A stretch of DNA of 9,456 bases from Planctomycetaceae bacterium (GCA_002685655.1 NYXM01000147.1:1-9456), one strand, 5' to 3'; counted from the first letter of the stretch, positions 1 to 6,118 are shown. The notes: generated from the sequence alone by a model not told the origin. Program-made: numbers and translations.

Positions 1-2
1 TC

Positions 3-68
3 GAACAAACCCTCGCCATCGATCCGGCACCCTACAACACGTTGATCAAACCAAACCACAACATATAG
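3..68 (+). CDS. C-terminal tail of an unidentified protein (partial)
   Basis: A reading frame is open from the window edge to a TAG at 66-68, giving 21 residues that end in LIKPNHNI. Codon third positions are mostly C or G, as in the neighbouring genes, which suggests real coding sequence, and the other two + frames look less gene-like here. The piece is too short to assign a family. The next gene starts about 85 bp downstream on the same strand, so the two could be co-transcribed. This is an inference from base use only. Confidence 0.4.
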   Translation, partial: EQTLAIDPAPYNTLIKPNHNI

Positions 69-153
69 TACCTACTTGAGGGAAGTGGATACCCATTTCT
101 CACAAATTCGGCTGCCAGAGTCCTTTAGAGCGTCCCGGAAAGCGATGGGTGTG

Positions 154-1332
154 ATGGCCGCGTCTTTCATCGTTGCTGCCTGCCGCACGCCGATTGGGAA
201 GATGCTCGGCAATCTCTCCACCGCGGCAGCGCCGCAATTGGGTGCTGTCGTCATTCGCGAAGCCATGTCGCGGGCGGGGATTGCCCCGGAGCAGGTTGAC
301 GAAGTCGTTATGGGCAATGTTCTGTCAGCGGGAATCGGGCAAGCGCCGGCGCGGCAGGCAGCCCTGGACGCAGGTTGCTCGCCAACCGTCGCGGCGCTGA
401 CCATTAACAAGATGTGCGGATCGGGTCTGAAGGCTGTCATGTTGGCCGATCAGTCAATCCGTGTCGGCGATACGCGCGTCGTGGCTGCCGGCGGGATGGA
501 GAGCATGAGCCGAGCGCCGCACTTGCTGATGAACACGCGACTGGGCTGGAAGTTCGGGCATCAAGAAGTTGTCGATTCAATGTTGCATGACGGCCTTTGG
601 TGTGCTCAGGAGCAAGTCGTGATGGGTTGCCTGGCCGACGCCACGGCCGGCGAAAATCAGATCAGCCGGGAAGAACAGGATGCCTTTGCGGTCGCCAGCC
701 ATCGGCGTGCAATTGACGCGATAGAGAGCGGTCGCATGACTGCGGAAACTGTTCCGGTCGAAATTCGGAAACGCGCAAAGACCGTCTCGGTCACCCGCGA
801 CGAGGGGCCTCGTGCGGATGTGACGCTCGAAAGTCTAGCCGCCCTGCGTCCAGCGTTTGATCGCGATGGTACCGCAACGGCTGGTAACGCGTCGCAGATT
901 AGCGACGGCGCCGCGGCCGTGATCGTCGTGGATGAGGCAACTGCGGGTGACATCAAGACCAACCTCAAAGCACGCATCGTGGCGACGGCCGTCAGCGGCG
1001 TCGCGGCGAAAGATCTGTTTATTGCCCCGGTTTTGGCGATGAAACAGGTGCTAGACCGAGCAGGCATGTCCGTTGCTGATCTCGACTTGATCGAGCTCAA
1101 CGAGGCGTTCGCATCGCAGGCCCTGGCGTGCCTTCGTCCATTGGGGCTCGACCATGATAAGGTCAACGTGAATGGAGGTGCTATCGCCTTGGGGCACCCA
1201 ATCGGTGCCAGTGGCGCCAGGGTGCTGACCACGTTGCTCTATGCCCTGGCGGAGCGAGACTTGGAAGTTGGCATGGCAGCGCTCTGTTTGGGCGGCGGCA
1301 ACGCAGTCGCGATCATCGTCCAACGCATCTGA
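154..1332 (+). CDS. Thiolase, acetyl-CoA C-acetyltransferase type
   Basis: Thiolases of this type condense two acetyl-CoA to acetoacetyl-CoA, or run the reverse cleavage, in the cytoplasm. Counting from the ATG at 154 the protein has 392 residues, the length of the Zoogloea ramigera biosynthetic thiolase as I recall it. The active-site residues fall at nearly the same numbers: nucleophile C88 in KMCGSGLKA, N316 in ELNEAFA, H348 in GHPIGASGAR and C378 in CLGGGNAVA. This length and register decide the start. An ATG at 145 is also possible, and the frame extends to a TTG at 76, but that adds sequence unlike thiolases. No strong ribosome binding site is visible. One oddity is that the His-Met pair at 156-157 of the biosynthetic enzymes reads Val-Met here. 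Beta-oxidation thiolase activity cannot be excluded from sequence alone. Confidence 0.93.
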   Translation: MAASFIVAACRTPIGKMLGNLSTAAAPQLGAVVIREAMSRAGIAPEQVDEVVMGNVLSAGIGQAPARQAALDAGCSPTVAALTINKMCGSGLKAVMLADQSIRVGDTRVVAAGGMESMSRAPHLLMNTRLGWKFGHQEVVDSMLHDGLWCAQEQVVMGCLADATAGENQISREEQDAFAVASHRRAIDAIESGRMTAETVPVEIRKRAKTVSVTRDEGPRADVTLESLAALRPAFDRDGTATAGNASQISDGAAAVIVVDEATAGDIKTNLKARIVATAVSGVAAKDLFIAPVLAMKQVLDRAGMSVADLDLIELNEAFASQALACLRPLGLDHDKVNVNGGAIALGHPIGASGARVLTTLLYALAERDLEVGMAALCLGGGNAVAIIVQRI

Positions 1333-1501
1333 TTGAATGTCGGGCGCCGAGCGGCGAGTCACTGGAAAGCTCGTACCAGGTTCTTCCTTACAGATGAGTC
1401 AAGTGATCAGCGACGGGCACCGACCGCAGGTTGGTCAGGGAGCGCGTCGCCGCAACCGAACGATAGCTCGCGTCGGTCCGAGGCACAGCCCTGCTGGACG
1501 G
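1333..1501. other. Convergent spacer between thiolase and Trx7/PDZ gene
   Basis: This gap separates the ends of two genes that point at each other. It holds one modest inverted repeat, ACCGACC (1419-1425) and GGTTGGT (1429-1435), with a 3-nt loop and one G-T pair. No T-run follows it on either strand, so it is not a convincing intrinsic terminator. The short open frames here show no recognisable protein. I see nothing else in it. Confidence 0.4.
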
Positions 1502-2737
1502 TCAATGCAGTTTCATCGGCAAAATGATCTTCTGACCGTCGCGGATTACAATTACTTTGACGATGTCGCCTGACAAGTACTCGCGCCGCACGTAGCTCTG
1601 AAATTCGTAGGCGTCCATTTCAAGCTGCTTCCCTTCGAATCCCAAAATAATATCGCCTGCTCGGATTCCGGCCTTGCGAGCCTGGGTTGAGACGGAATCT
1701 CTTTGACGAAAGGCCAACTGCTTTTCAGCGAGACCAAGCGTCGCCTTCGCTGTCGCATTCAGGTCGTCTCCAAAGACCCGTGGCGCCGCGATCATCTTGT
1801 ACATCGAAGGCCGCCAGAGGATATCGGATCTACGCCAACCACTGTTCAGACGCAGTTGCTTGTCGAACCACTCATCGCGCCGTTGCCAGACAATCTGCAG
1901 CGTACCTTTGGCGGGTGCCTTGTCGAGCGCGTATTGTGCGTCGGCGAACGAGCGAACGCGAATTCCTCCCAACGACTCCACGACATCGCCGGGTTGCAGA
2001 CCAATCGCAGCGGCCGCCGAACCGGTCATGACCTTCCTGACAACGTTGCCTCGATCAACTTCCAGCACAATACCTACATTTTCCGGAAGGGGGAAACGCC
2101 AAGCCAACTCGTGATTCGCGGCACCCTGCTTCACTCGCCGTTCGTTCAACACCTCCTTGACGTCGTGGCAATGAATGCAGCCACGACGTCCACTGCCGTT
2201 GGAGTCCATGAACTGACGAACATTGGTCGACTTGCTGGGGCGCAGCGGCAGTTCCAGGCCACGCCGAAACGTGTTCAAGGACTGTTGCATTGTGTATTTG
2301 AGTCCTGCAAGCGATTGCCGCGTGTCTGGCCCCCTTGCGTCACGACCGCCGTATCTGCCCAAGATCTGCTCGTCCGCGTTGATGAAGAAGATCATCAGGG
2401 TCAGATCGTAGTCAAATTCGAACACACTAAGATCAGAGTCAGCGATGCGATCCAGACGCACTCGAACGAACGCGTCGGCAATCTCTTTGATTCCTTCCAG
2501 ACGAACGACCTGCTCGTCGAATTCACGGCAATCCGCTCACGGGATGCAGCGAAACACAACCATCAGTGGCTTGTCCAGTCGCCGCGCGGTGGCAAGCGAT
2601 TCCTGATAGTTCGAACTCCAACTCTGCCGCGTGGCCGATTGGCTCGAACGGCGGCCCCGTTGTGCCATTGCTAGGGTGACGTTCAGCGACGCAAGGGCAA
2701 AGACGAAGGCAAATGTCAAGAAGAGAGAGCGTTTCAT
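1502..2737 (-). CDS. Trx7/PDZ-domain selenoprotein (TGA read as Sec67)
   Basis: Predicted extracytoplasmic thiol-redox protein of 411 residues. It has a signal peptide at 1-25 (AMA before the cut), then a thioredoxin-like domain from about 40 to 150. Its motif FRCIP is followed by TGA at 2539-2537, giving C64-x-x-U67 and then A-D-C70. The frame is the same before and after the TGA. Coding continues without another stop to 1502 and includes CIHCH (187-191, a c-type heme motif), a first PDZ-like domain (about 216-285) and a second (about 345-411). A gene caller would split it into a 66-residue piece and a 319-residue piece starting at GTG 2461. I recall a planctomycete family named Trx7/PDZ domain-containing (seleno)protein with this layout. 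The start ATG at 2737 has only a weak ribosome binding site. The alternative is a nonsense mutation, but the position at the catalytic residue and the hairpin downstream argue for selenocysteine. Substrate unknown. Confidence 0.85.
2500..2518 (-). promoter_or_regulatory. Candidate bacterial SECIS hairpin after the Sec codon
   Basis: In the mRNA, starting 18 nt after the UGA, GACGA (2518-2514) can pair with UCGUC (2504-2500) around the 9-nt loop GCAGGUCGU. An alternative fold pairs ACGA with UCGU around GCAGG. Bacterial SECIS elements, bound by SelB, lie just downstream of the UGA and have a short stem with G at the start of the apical loop. As I recall it, the E. coli fdhF loop also contains GCAGGUC. 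Spacing and loop fit. Pairing below the 5-bp stem is poor, so the fold is plausible but not certain. Confidence 0.55.
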
Positions 2738-2823
2738 GGATGATTGGTTTCCGATGGGTCTCGACTTACGTCACCTCATTGAACGGTCTTAACACTAAGG
2801 ATTCTCCGAGGAATTACTGTCCG

Positions 2824-2880
2824 ATAGTCGCCTTTCGCTCTGCGAAAGGAACGTGCTTTCGCGGAGCGAAAGACGACAAT
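2824..2880. repeat. Paired-palindrome (REP/BIME-like) element, copy 1
   Basis: Two 17-nt hairpins face each other: CTTTCGC-TCT-GCGAAAG (2832-2848) and CTTTCGC-GGA-GCGAAAG (2856-2872), separated by 7 nt. The outer flanks ATAGTC and CGACAAT match copy 2 at 7194-7251. The left 25 nt match the reverse complement of the right 25 nt at 22 positions. The element sits between the esterase stop and the start of the selenoprotein gene, both on the - strand. It could act as a transcript-end or mRNA-stabilising structure, or be a non-autonomous mobile repeat. No transposase is nearby. Confidence 0.8.
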
Positions 2881-2896
2881 AAAAGATCGAACACTG

Positions 2897-3895
2897 CTAA
2901 CGTATGGCGTCAGTGGACCGACGAAAATTCTCAGCGTGGAACCGCATGATCTGGAGCCCGCGCTTTTCGTAGATCTGCTGGGCACTGTGCGGGACATTCT
3001 GAACGATCAGACGCTTGAAGGGGATTTCCAACGACTCCAGAAACTTCATGAATTCGAGGTTGTTCGCGTAGTTGAAACCGCTGGTGCCGACGTGGATCAA
3101 GATCCGCAATTTGGGGTTGGGGTCCTTTGCATATCGCCGAGCCAGATCCCAAGTGTTGTAGCCGGGCCCGAATTGCAGCGACTCACTCTCGCGGCCGTTT
3201 TCTTCCGAGATGCGTTTCTCGGTGGCGTAGCCGGCACCGCCGGGGGCCGCGGACGAAAAGAGTTCGGGATGCTTGAACATGATGCGAGTCGTCCCGCGTC
3301 CGCCTTGCGAAAACCCCTCAATGCCGCGTCCGTTCCGGTGGGCGATCGTGCGATACGTGGAATCAATGTGTGGAATCAGCTCGTCGATAAACACATCCTC
3401 GCCCATCGCGTCTTTTCGTTCCGGCATGTTGTAATGGCTGACAGGCCCACCATTGACGAAGACGTAGATCATGGGTGAAACGTCCAAGTCAGAGATATGA
3501 CGATGGATTGTCGCCGCCAGGCGAACACTCTTTGTTTCACTACCGGGCCGACCTCCGTGCAAGTAGTACACGACGGGATATCGGCGCGTGACATTTTTAC
3601 TGGCCTTGTATTCGGGCGGCAAATAGATGCAATAGCCGACTTCGTGTTCCATCGACGGGCTCAAGAAAACCGCGTGCTCAACACCGACAGGCTTTTGCTT
3701 GAGTGGATTGACCCAGCGAAAAGGTCGGGGCGGTTTCTTCTTCGCCTGGGTCGACGTTGCTTGTGAATACCCTGTGGAAGGCAAAACCAACATCAGGCTG
3801 GACAACAGCAAACAGAACCGCAAGCGGCGTGCGTGTGATTGCGAGCCCAGTTGTCGAAAACCACGACGTACGGCGAAACCCTGCGATCGACTCAT
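2897..3895 (-). CDS. Exported esterase-like alpha/beta hydrolase
   Basis: Putative secreted esterase of the esterase D/feruloyl esterase-like group (alpha/beta hydrolase fold), 332 residues. The ATG at 3895 is chosen because GAGGA lies just upstream at good spacing; the frame extends to ATG 3943, which would add 16 residues. A signal peptide with a long basic n-region (to about residue 46, SQA) ends before the mature part. Visible motifs are YYLHGG (oxyanion region, HGG at 113-115), GFSQGG with nucleophile S196, and H303 in VPHSAQQ. The family usually has a catalytic Asp in a GTxD-like turn; here the turn reads GTSGFNY and the Asp is missing, so either another residue serves or activity is altered. 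The lipoprotein gene ends 54 bp upstream and the selenoprotein gene starts 159 bp downstream on the same strand, so the three may be co-transcribed. The substrate cannot be told. Confidence 0.82.
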   Translation of the reverse strand: MSRSQGFAVRRGFRQLGSQSHARRLRFCLLLSSLMLVLPSTGYSQATSTQAKKKPPRPFRWVNPLKQKPVGVEHAVFLSPSMEHEVGYCIYLPPEYKASKNVTRRYPVVYYLHGGRPGSETKSVRLAATIHRHISDLDVSPMIYVFVNGGPVSHYNMPERKDAMGEDVFIDELIPHIDSTYRTIAHRNGRGIEGFSQGGRGTTRIMFKHPELFSSAAPGGAGYATEKRISEENGRESESLQFGPGYNTWDLARRYAKDPNPKLRILIHVGTSGFNYANNLEFMKFLESLEIPFKRLIVQNVPHSAQQIYEKRGLQIMRFHAENFRRSTDAIR

Positions 3896-3949
3896 CCTCT
3901 TCCTCACCACGACCTTACAGTAATGACGGACACGATCCGCCATTATAGG

Positions 3950-4666
3950 TCAAGGTGCGGGTGCGGCGTCTAGTCCCGGGCCCAAATCGGGGAAGACTGA
4001 GAGATCGGCACCGGCGGCATTGCCCGTCGTTGGCAAGCTTGGAAGTGGCGGCAATGAAGTTGTCGGTCCTGGCGTTGGGATCGCTTTCGCCGCTGAATTC
4101 AAGGAGTTGTGATTATCCTGACCATTCCCGAAATTCGACAGCCCTGGTGAGAACGTCATCAACGGCGCCGCCTTGGGCGCTGCTCGCTTCGTCTTGTTGG
4201 GTTTGTAAAAGTTCAACGTCAATTCCGTTTCGCCCCAACGCAATCCAACGTTCGGTGATGCAACACTCACGATTTCGATTCCGTTTAGGCGTTTGCCTGC
4301 CTTGACGATATGCGATTTTCCGTCGACAGCGACCATTGCCTTGTCGCCTGCGGCACCGACGAAACCGACGAGTCTTAGTGGCGGCAGATCACCACTAAGG
4401 TCAATTTCCTCCTCGTCCAGCTCGGTTGGAATGACCATCTTGGGAGGCGTAAAGAAGTTCAGGTCCTCGTCAAATGGAGTGACTGGTTCATCCGTTTCGT
4501 CCGGCTGGCCATCTGACTTTTCGAGCTTGGTGACAAGCGGCAGCGTCGATGCCAACGCGATGTCCGCCTTATCGGTCTTCTCGGCAACTTCGGCATCCTC
4601 CGAGCTGGAGCAACCAACGACCATCGCGATGGTCAGTAATATCCAAGTGGAGCAAATCAATCGCAT
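3950..4666 (-). CDS. Lipoprotein with PilP/GspC-like periplasmic domain
   Basis: A 238-residue predicted lipoprotein. A hydrophobic signal ends in the lipobox VVGC with lipidated C19, followed by Ser-Ser-Ser and an acidic linker. A GGAG ribosome binding site lies 6 nt before the ATG and supports the start. Residues about 94-156 form a small beta-rich domain (LRLVGFVG, then AMVAVDGKSHIVKAGKRL, then IEIVSV and LTLNFYK). It resembles PilP and the GspC homology region, which link the inner-membrane platform to the secretin. The rest, to residue 238, is rich in Pro, Ala, Gly and Asn and looks disordered. It is read away from the pseudopilin cluster across a 348-bp region, so a role in that machine is plausible but inferred. 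The resemblance is by pattern only and could be a general lipoprotein fold. Confidence 0.7.
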   Translation of the reverse strand: MRLICSTWILLTIAMVVGCSSSEDAEVAEKTDKADIALASTLPLVTKLEKSDGQPDETDEPVTPFDEDLNFFTPPKMVIPTELDEEEIDLSGDLPPLRLVGFVGAAGDKAMVAVDGKSHIVKAGKRLNGIEIVSVASPNVGLRWGETELTLNFYKPNKTKRAAPKAAPLMTFSPGLSNFGNGQDNHNSLNSAAKAIPTPGPTTSLPPLPSLPTTGNAAGADLSVFPDLGPGLDAAPAP

Positions 4667-4765
4667 GTCCGTACTCCAGGGCGTCCGGTTGACGAGTATT
4701 CGCGCAATCTGCCTACAGAGATTCCGTTTGATCAGATTTCATTAGAAAACTCTACTTCGAGAACT

Positions 4766-4813
4766 CGTCGGCTGAGCCGGCAAACTGCGAGTGAGTTGCC
4801 TTACCGGCTGACG
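4766..4813. other. 48-nt stem-loop, possible structured leader
   Basis: Bases 4766-4774 pair with 4805-4813 (nine pairs, two of them G-T). A 4x4 internal loop follows, then 4779-4786 pair with 4794-4800 (seven pairs, one bulged A) around a 7-nt loop. That is 16 pairs in 48 nt. No T-run follows on either strand, so it is not an obvious terminator. It would lie in the leader of the lipoprotein mRNA if that starts far upstream. It matches no known RNA family that I can name. Confidence 0.35.
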
Positions 4814-4920
4814 TTTCGCCCAATCAGACGGACGTTGTAAGGATTGTGCCGGTGGTACCGAGCGCGTGGCATCTACCCCAAGCTCGCGGTGATAGGAGAG
4901 TGTTTCCAAGGGCCCCAAAG

Positions 4921-4960
4921 CGGTGTTGATTTTTGACACCGTTAAGGCGCAAGCTAGGTT
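4921..4960 (+). promoter_or_regulatory. Possible promoter with overlapping dyad
   Basis: TTGACA at 4933-4938 matches the sigma-70 -35 hexamer exactly. The best -10 match, TAGGTT at 4955-4960 after a 16-bp spacer, is weak. A perfect 6-bp inverted repeat, CGGTGT (4921-4926) and ACACCG (4936-4941), spans the -35 and could be an operator. Distance to the ATG at 5015 suits a promoter for the receiver-domain gene. Confidence 0.3.
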
Positions 4961-5014
4961 TCATCGTTGGGTATACCGTCACAAGGGCAGGTTTCGATTC
5001 GAAGGGGCAACATC

Positions 5015-5437
5015 ATGAGTAAAGAAATGAAGCGCATCCTGTTGATCGAACCAGAGGCAGTGTTGGCTGAAGTGACGGCGTTTCGGCTGGAGTTGCACGG
5101 CTACGCTGTGGAAACCGTCGACGCCATCGAAAACGCGTTTCGGATTGCGACAGAACAAGAGTTCGACATGATTCTGATGGATCTGTCGTTGCCGGGGTCG
5201 GGCGGCCAAGATTTGCTTGAGAAGCTTTCGAGCGACGAGACAACCAGTAGCATTCCCGTCATGGTGCTCTCGGCCGATGCAGATCTGGATCAAGTGCAAA
5301 AGGTGGTCGCGATGGGTGCCGTTGACTTCCTTGTCGTCCCTTTCGACCCAGAGGCGCTCGTGGATAAGGTCACCAAACATGTTTGCAGAGTACGGGAAGA
5401 AAATCCCAAAAAGAAATTGGAAGCTGTAGTAACCTAG
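5015..5437 (+). CDS. Single-domain response regulator, degenerate receiver
   Basis: A 140-residue CheY-like receiver with no output domain. The ATG at 5015 has AAGGGG 7 nt upstream; an in-frame TTG at 4967 is rejected. The phospho-acceptor Asp is D56 in MILMDLSLPG and the switch Ser is S86 in VLSADAD. Two other canonical sites are changed: the acidic pair that binds Mg reads E12-P13 (ILLIEPEA), and the invariant Lys before Pro-Phe is V108 (FLVVPFDPEAL). Such receivers often signal without normal phosphorylation, or are phosphorylated poorly. The C-terminus is a short Lys-rich tail. The gene lies 63 bp before the MshEN-pseudopilin gene on the same strand, so control of the pilus/secretion machine is a reasonable inference. 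No histidine kinase is in the window. Confidence 0.88.
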   Translation: MSKEMKRILLIEPEAVLAEVTAFRLELHGYAVETVDAIENAFRIATEQEFDMILMDLSLPGSGGQDLLEKLSSDETTSSIPVMVLSADADLDQVQKVVAMGAVDFLVVPFDPEALVDKVTKHVCRVREENPKKKLEAVVT

Positions 5438-5500
5438 ACGCTCGTATGGCACGGCGCACAGCCAGACCGACACTCATTTCTTGCTCGGAGAATCAGCCCA

Positions 5501-6118
5501 ATGGCAGGTCGTCTAGGTGACATTCTCGTTGCCCGTGGCTGCATCACTGATGATCAGTTGCAGGAGGCGTTGGCGTCTCAAGGTGCTCAGAGGGGCAGGC
5601 TGGGCGAACTGCTGGTCGCTCGAGAGTGGATCTCCGCTGCGCAGTTGGGCGAAGCGGATTCCATGAACAGCTGTCACACAAAGAATGGTCACCGGCGCGG
5701 GCAGACATTGCTTGAACTGGTCGCGGCAACCACGATCTTGACGATCGCTTTGGTTCCGGCGCTCAAAATGATGCGCGCGGCGATTCGCGTGGGCAGCACC
5801 ACCGAGACGGCCAACTTGATGACGACGTTTTGTGCGAGCAAGCTTGAAGAACAACTGATGAATACTGCCGCAGTCTGGAACCCCAGTACGGTCTCAGGCG
5901 ACTTCAGCGCAGAGGGATACGCAAACCTCAGATTCCAAGTGATCATGTCAGATGCCGTTGTGGACGGCGGTATCGTCAACGAACTGATGGCAATTTCGTC
6001 AACGGTGTGGAACGATCTGAACGCGGATGGCGATTTGGACGCGGGCGAACCCAACGTCATTTTCGCAAGTAAACAGGCAAGCAATGTTTCCTATCAACAA
6101 GAAGCGGCCGGCAGTTAG
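5501..6118 (+). CDS. GspI/PilV-like pseudopilin with fused partial MshEN domain
   Basis: The 205-residue frame has two parts. Residues 1-54 are a cut MshEN-type domain. From the in-frame Met at 5663 comes a normal prepilin start: a basic leader ending RRG, then QTLLE with Glu at +5, and a hydrophobic helix. Prepilin peptidase would cut between G67 and Q68 of the long form. The helix is followed by AxxxxxSKLEEQL, typical of GspI/PilV minor pseudopilins, which help start pilus assembly at the inner membrane. Residues 172-183 (DLNADGDLDAGE) form a complete EF-hand-like calcium loop. CGGAG lies upstream of ATG 5501 at good spacing, while 5663 has only weak signals, so the fused form may be made. 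If 5663 is used, the pseudopilin has 151 residues. The end overlaps the next gene by 35 bp. Confidence 0.8.
   Translation: MAGRLGDILVARGCITDDQLQEALASQGAQRGRLGELLVAREWISAAQLGEADSMNSCHTKNGHRRGQTLLELVAATTILTIALVPALKMMRAAIRVGSTTETANLMTTFCASKLEEQLMNTAAVWNPSTVSGDFSAEGYANLRFQVIMSDAVVDGGIVNELMAISSTVWNDLNADGDLDAGEPNVIFASKQASNVSYQQEAAGS
5510..5662 (+). other. Truncated MshEN (GspE/PilB N-terminal) domain remnant
   Basis: MshEN domains bind c-di-GMP through two 24-residue motifs, RLGxxL...LxxxLxxQ, separated by five residues. Here residues 4-27 (RLGDILVARG through EALASQ) are a full first motif, GAQRG is the 5-residue spacer, and RLGELLVARE starts the second. The second motif loses the pattern after QLGEA (residues 48-52): the expected Leu and Gln at its positions 21 and 24 are Asp and Asn, where the pseudopilin start begins. 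The second motif also has Glu where Gly is expected. The rest of an ATPase is absent. Relic or functional fusion cannot be decided here. Confidence 0.7.

Larger units (their letters stand above)
4667..5014. other. Divergent intergenic region, lipoprotein and response-regulator genes
   Basis: This 348-bp gap must hold the promoters for both directions. It contains a 48-nt imperfect inverted repeat (4766-4813), a dyad overlapping a TTGACA hexamer (4921-4941), and ribosome binding sites for both genes: GGAG (read on the - strand, 4676-4673) for the lipoprotein and AAGGGG (5002-5007) for the receiver protein. A 65-codon frame on the - strand from GTG 4939 shows no recognisable protein and is not called. 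Confidence 0.5.

Noticed and set aside
1419..1435. Intrinsic terminator for the thiolase gene
   Set aside because: The 7-bp stem has no T-run after it on either strand.
1703..2674. Long + strand open frame (323 codons) opposite the selenoprotein gene
   Set aside because: It is a shadow: no domain pattern, and the - strand frame has a signal peptide, CIHCH and PDZ-like domains.
2537..2737. Reading the TGA as an ordinary stop or nonsense mutation (pseudogene)
   Set aside because: The TGA falls exactly at the second redox residue, the downstream frame has no other lesion in 344 codons, and a SECIS-like hairpin follows. Not excluded without the sel genes.
2824..2880. CRISPR array
   Set aside because: Only two inverted hairpins with a 7-nt gap; no direct repeats with spacers and no cas genes.
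2936..3478. + strand open frame of 180 codons opposite the esterase
   Set aside because: Antisense shadow; the - strand frame has HGG, GFSQGG and a signal peptide.
4293..4745. + strand Ser-rich open frame opposite the lipoprotein
   Set aside because: Low-complexity shadow; the - strand frame has a lipobox and a good ribosome binding site.
4742..4939. 65-codon - strand frame in the divergent spacer
   Set aside because: GTG start, no ribosome binding site, no known motif, and it overlaps the stem-loop and dyad.
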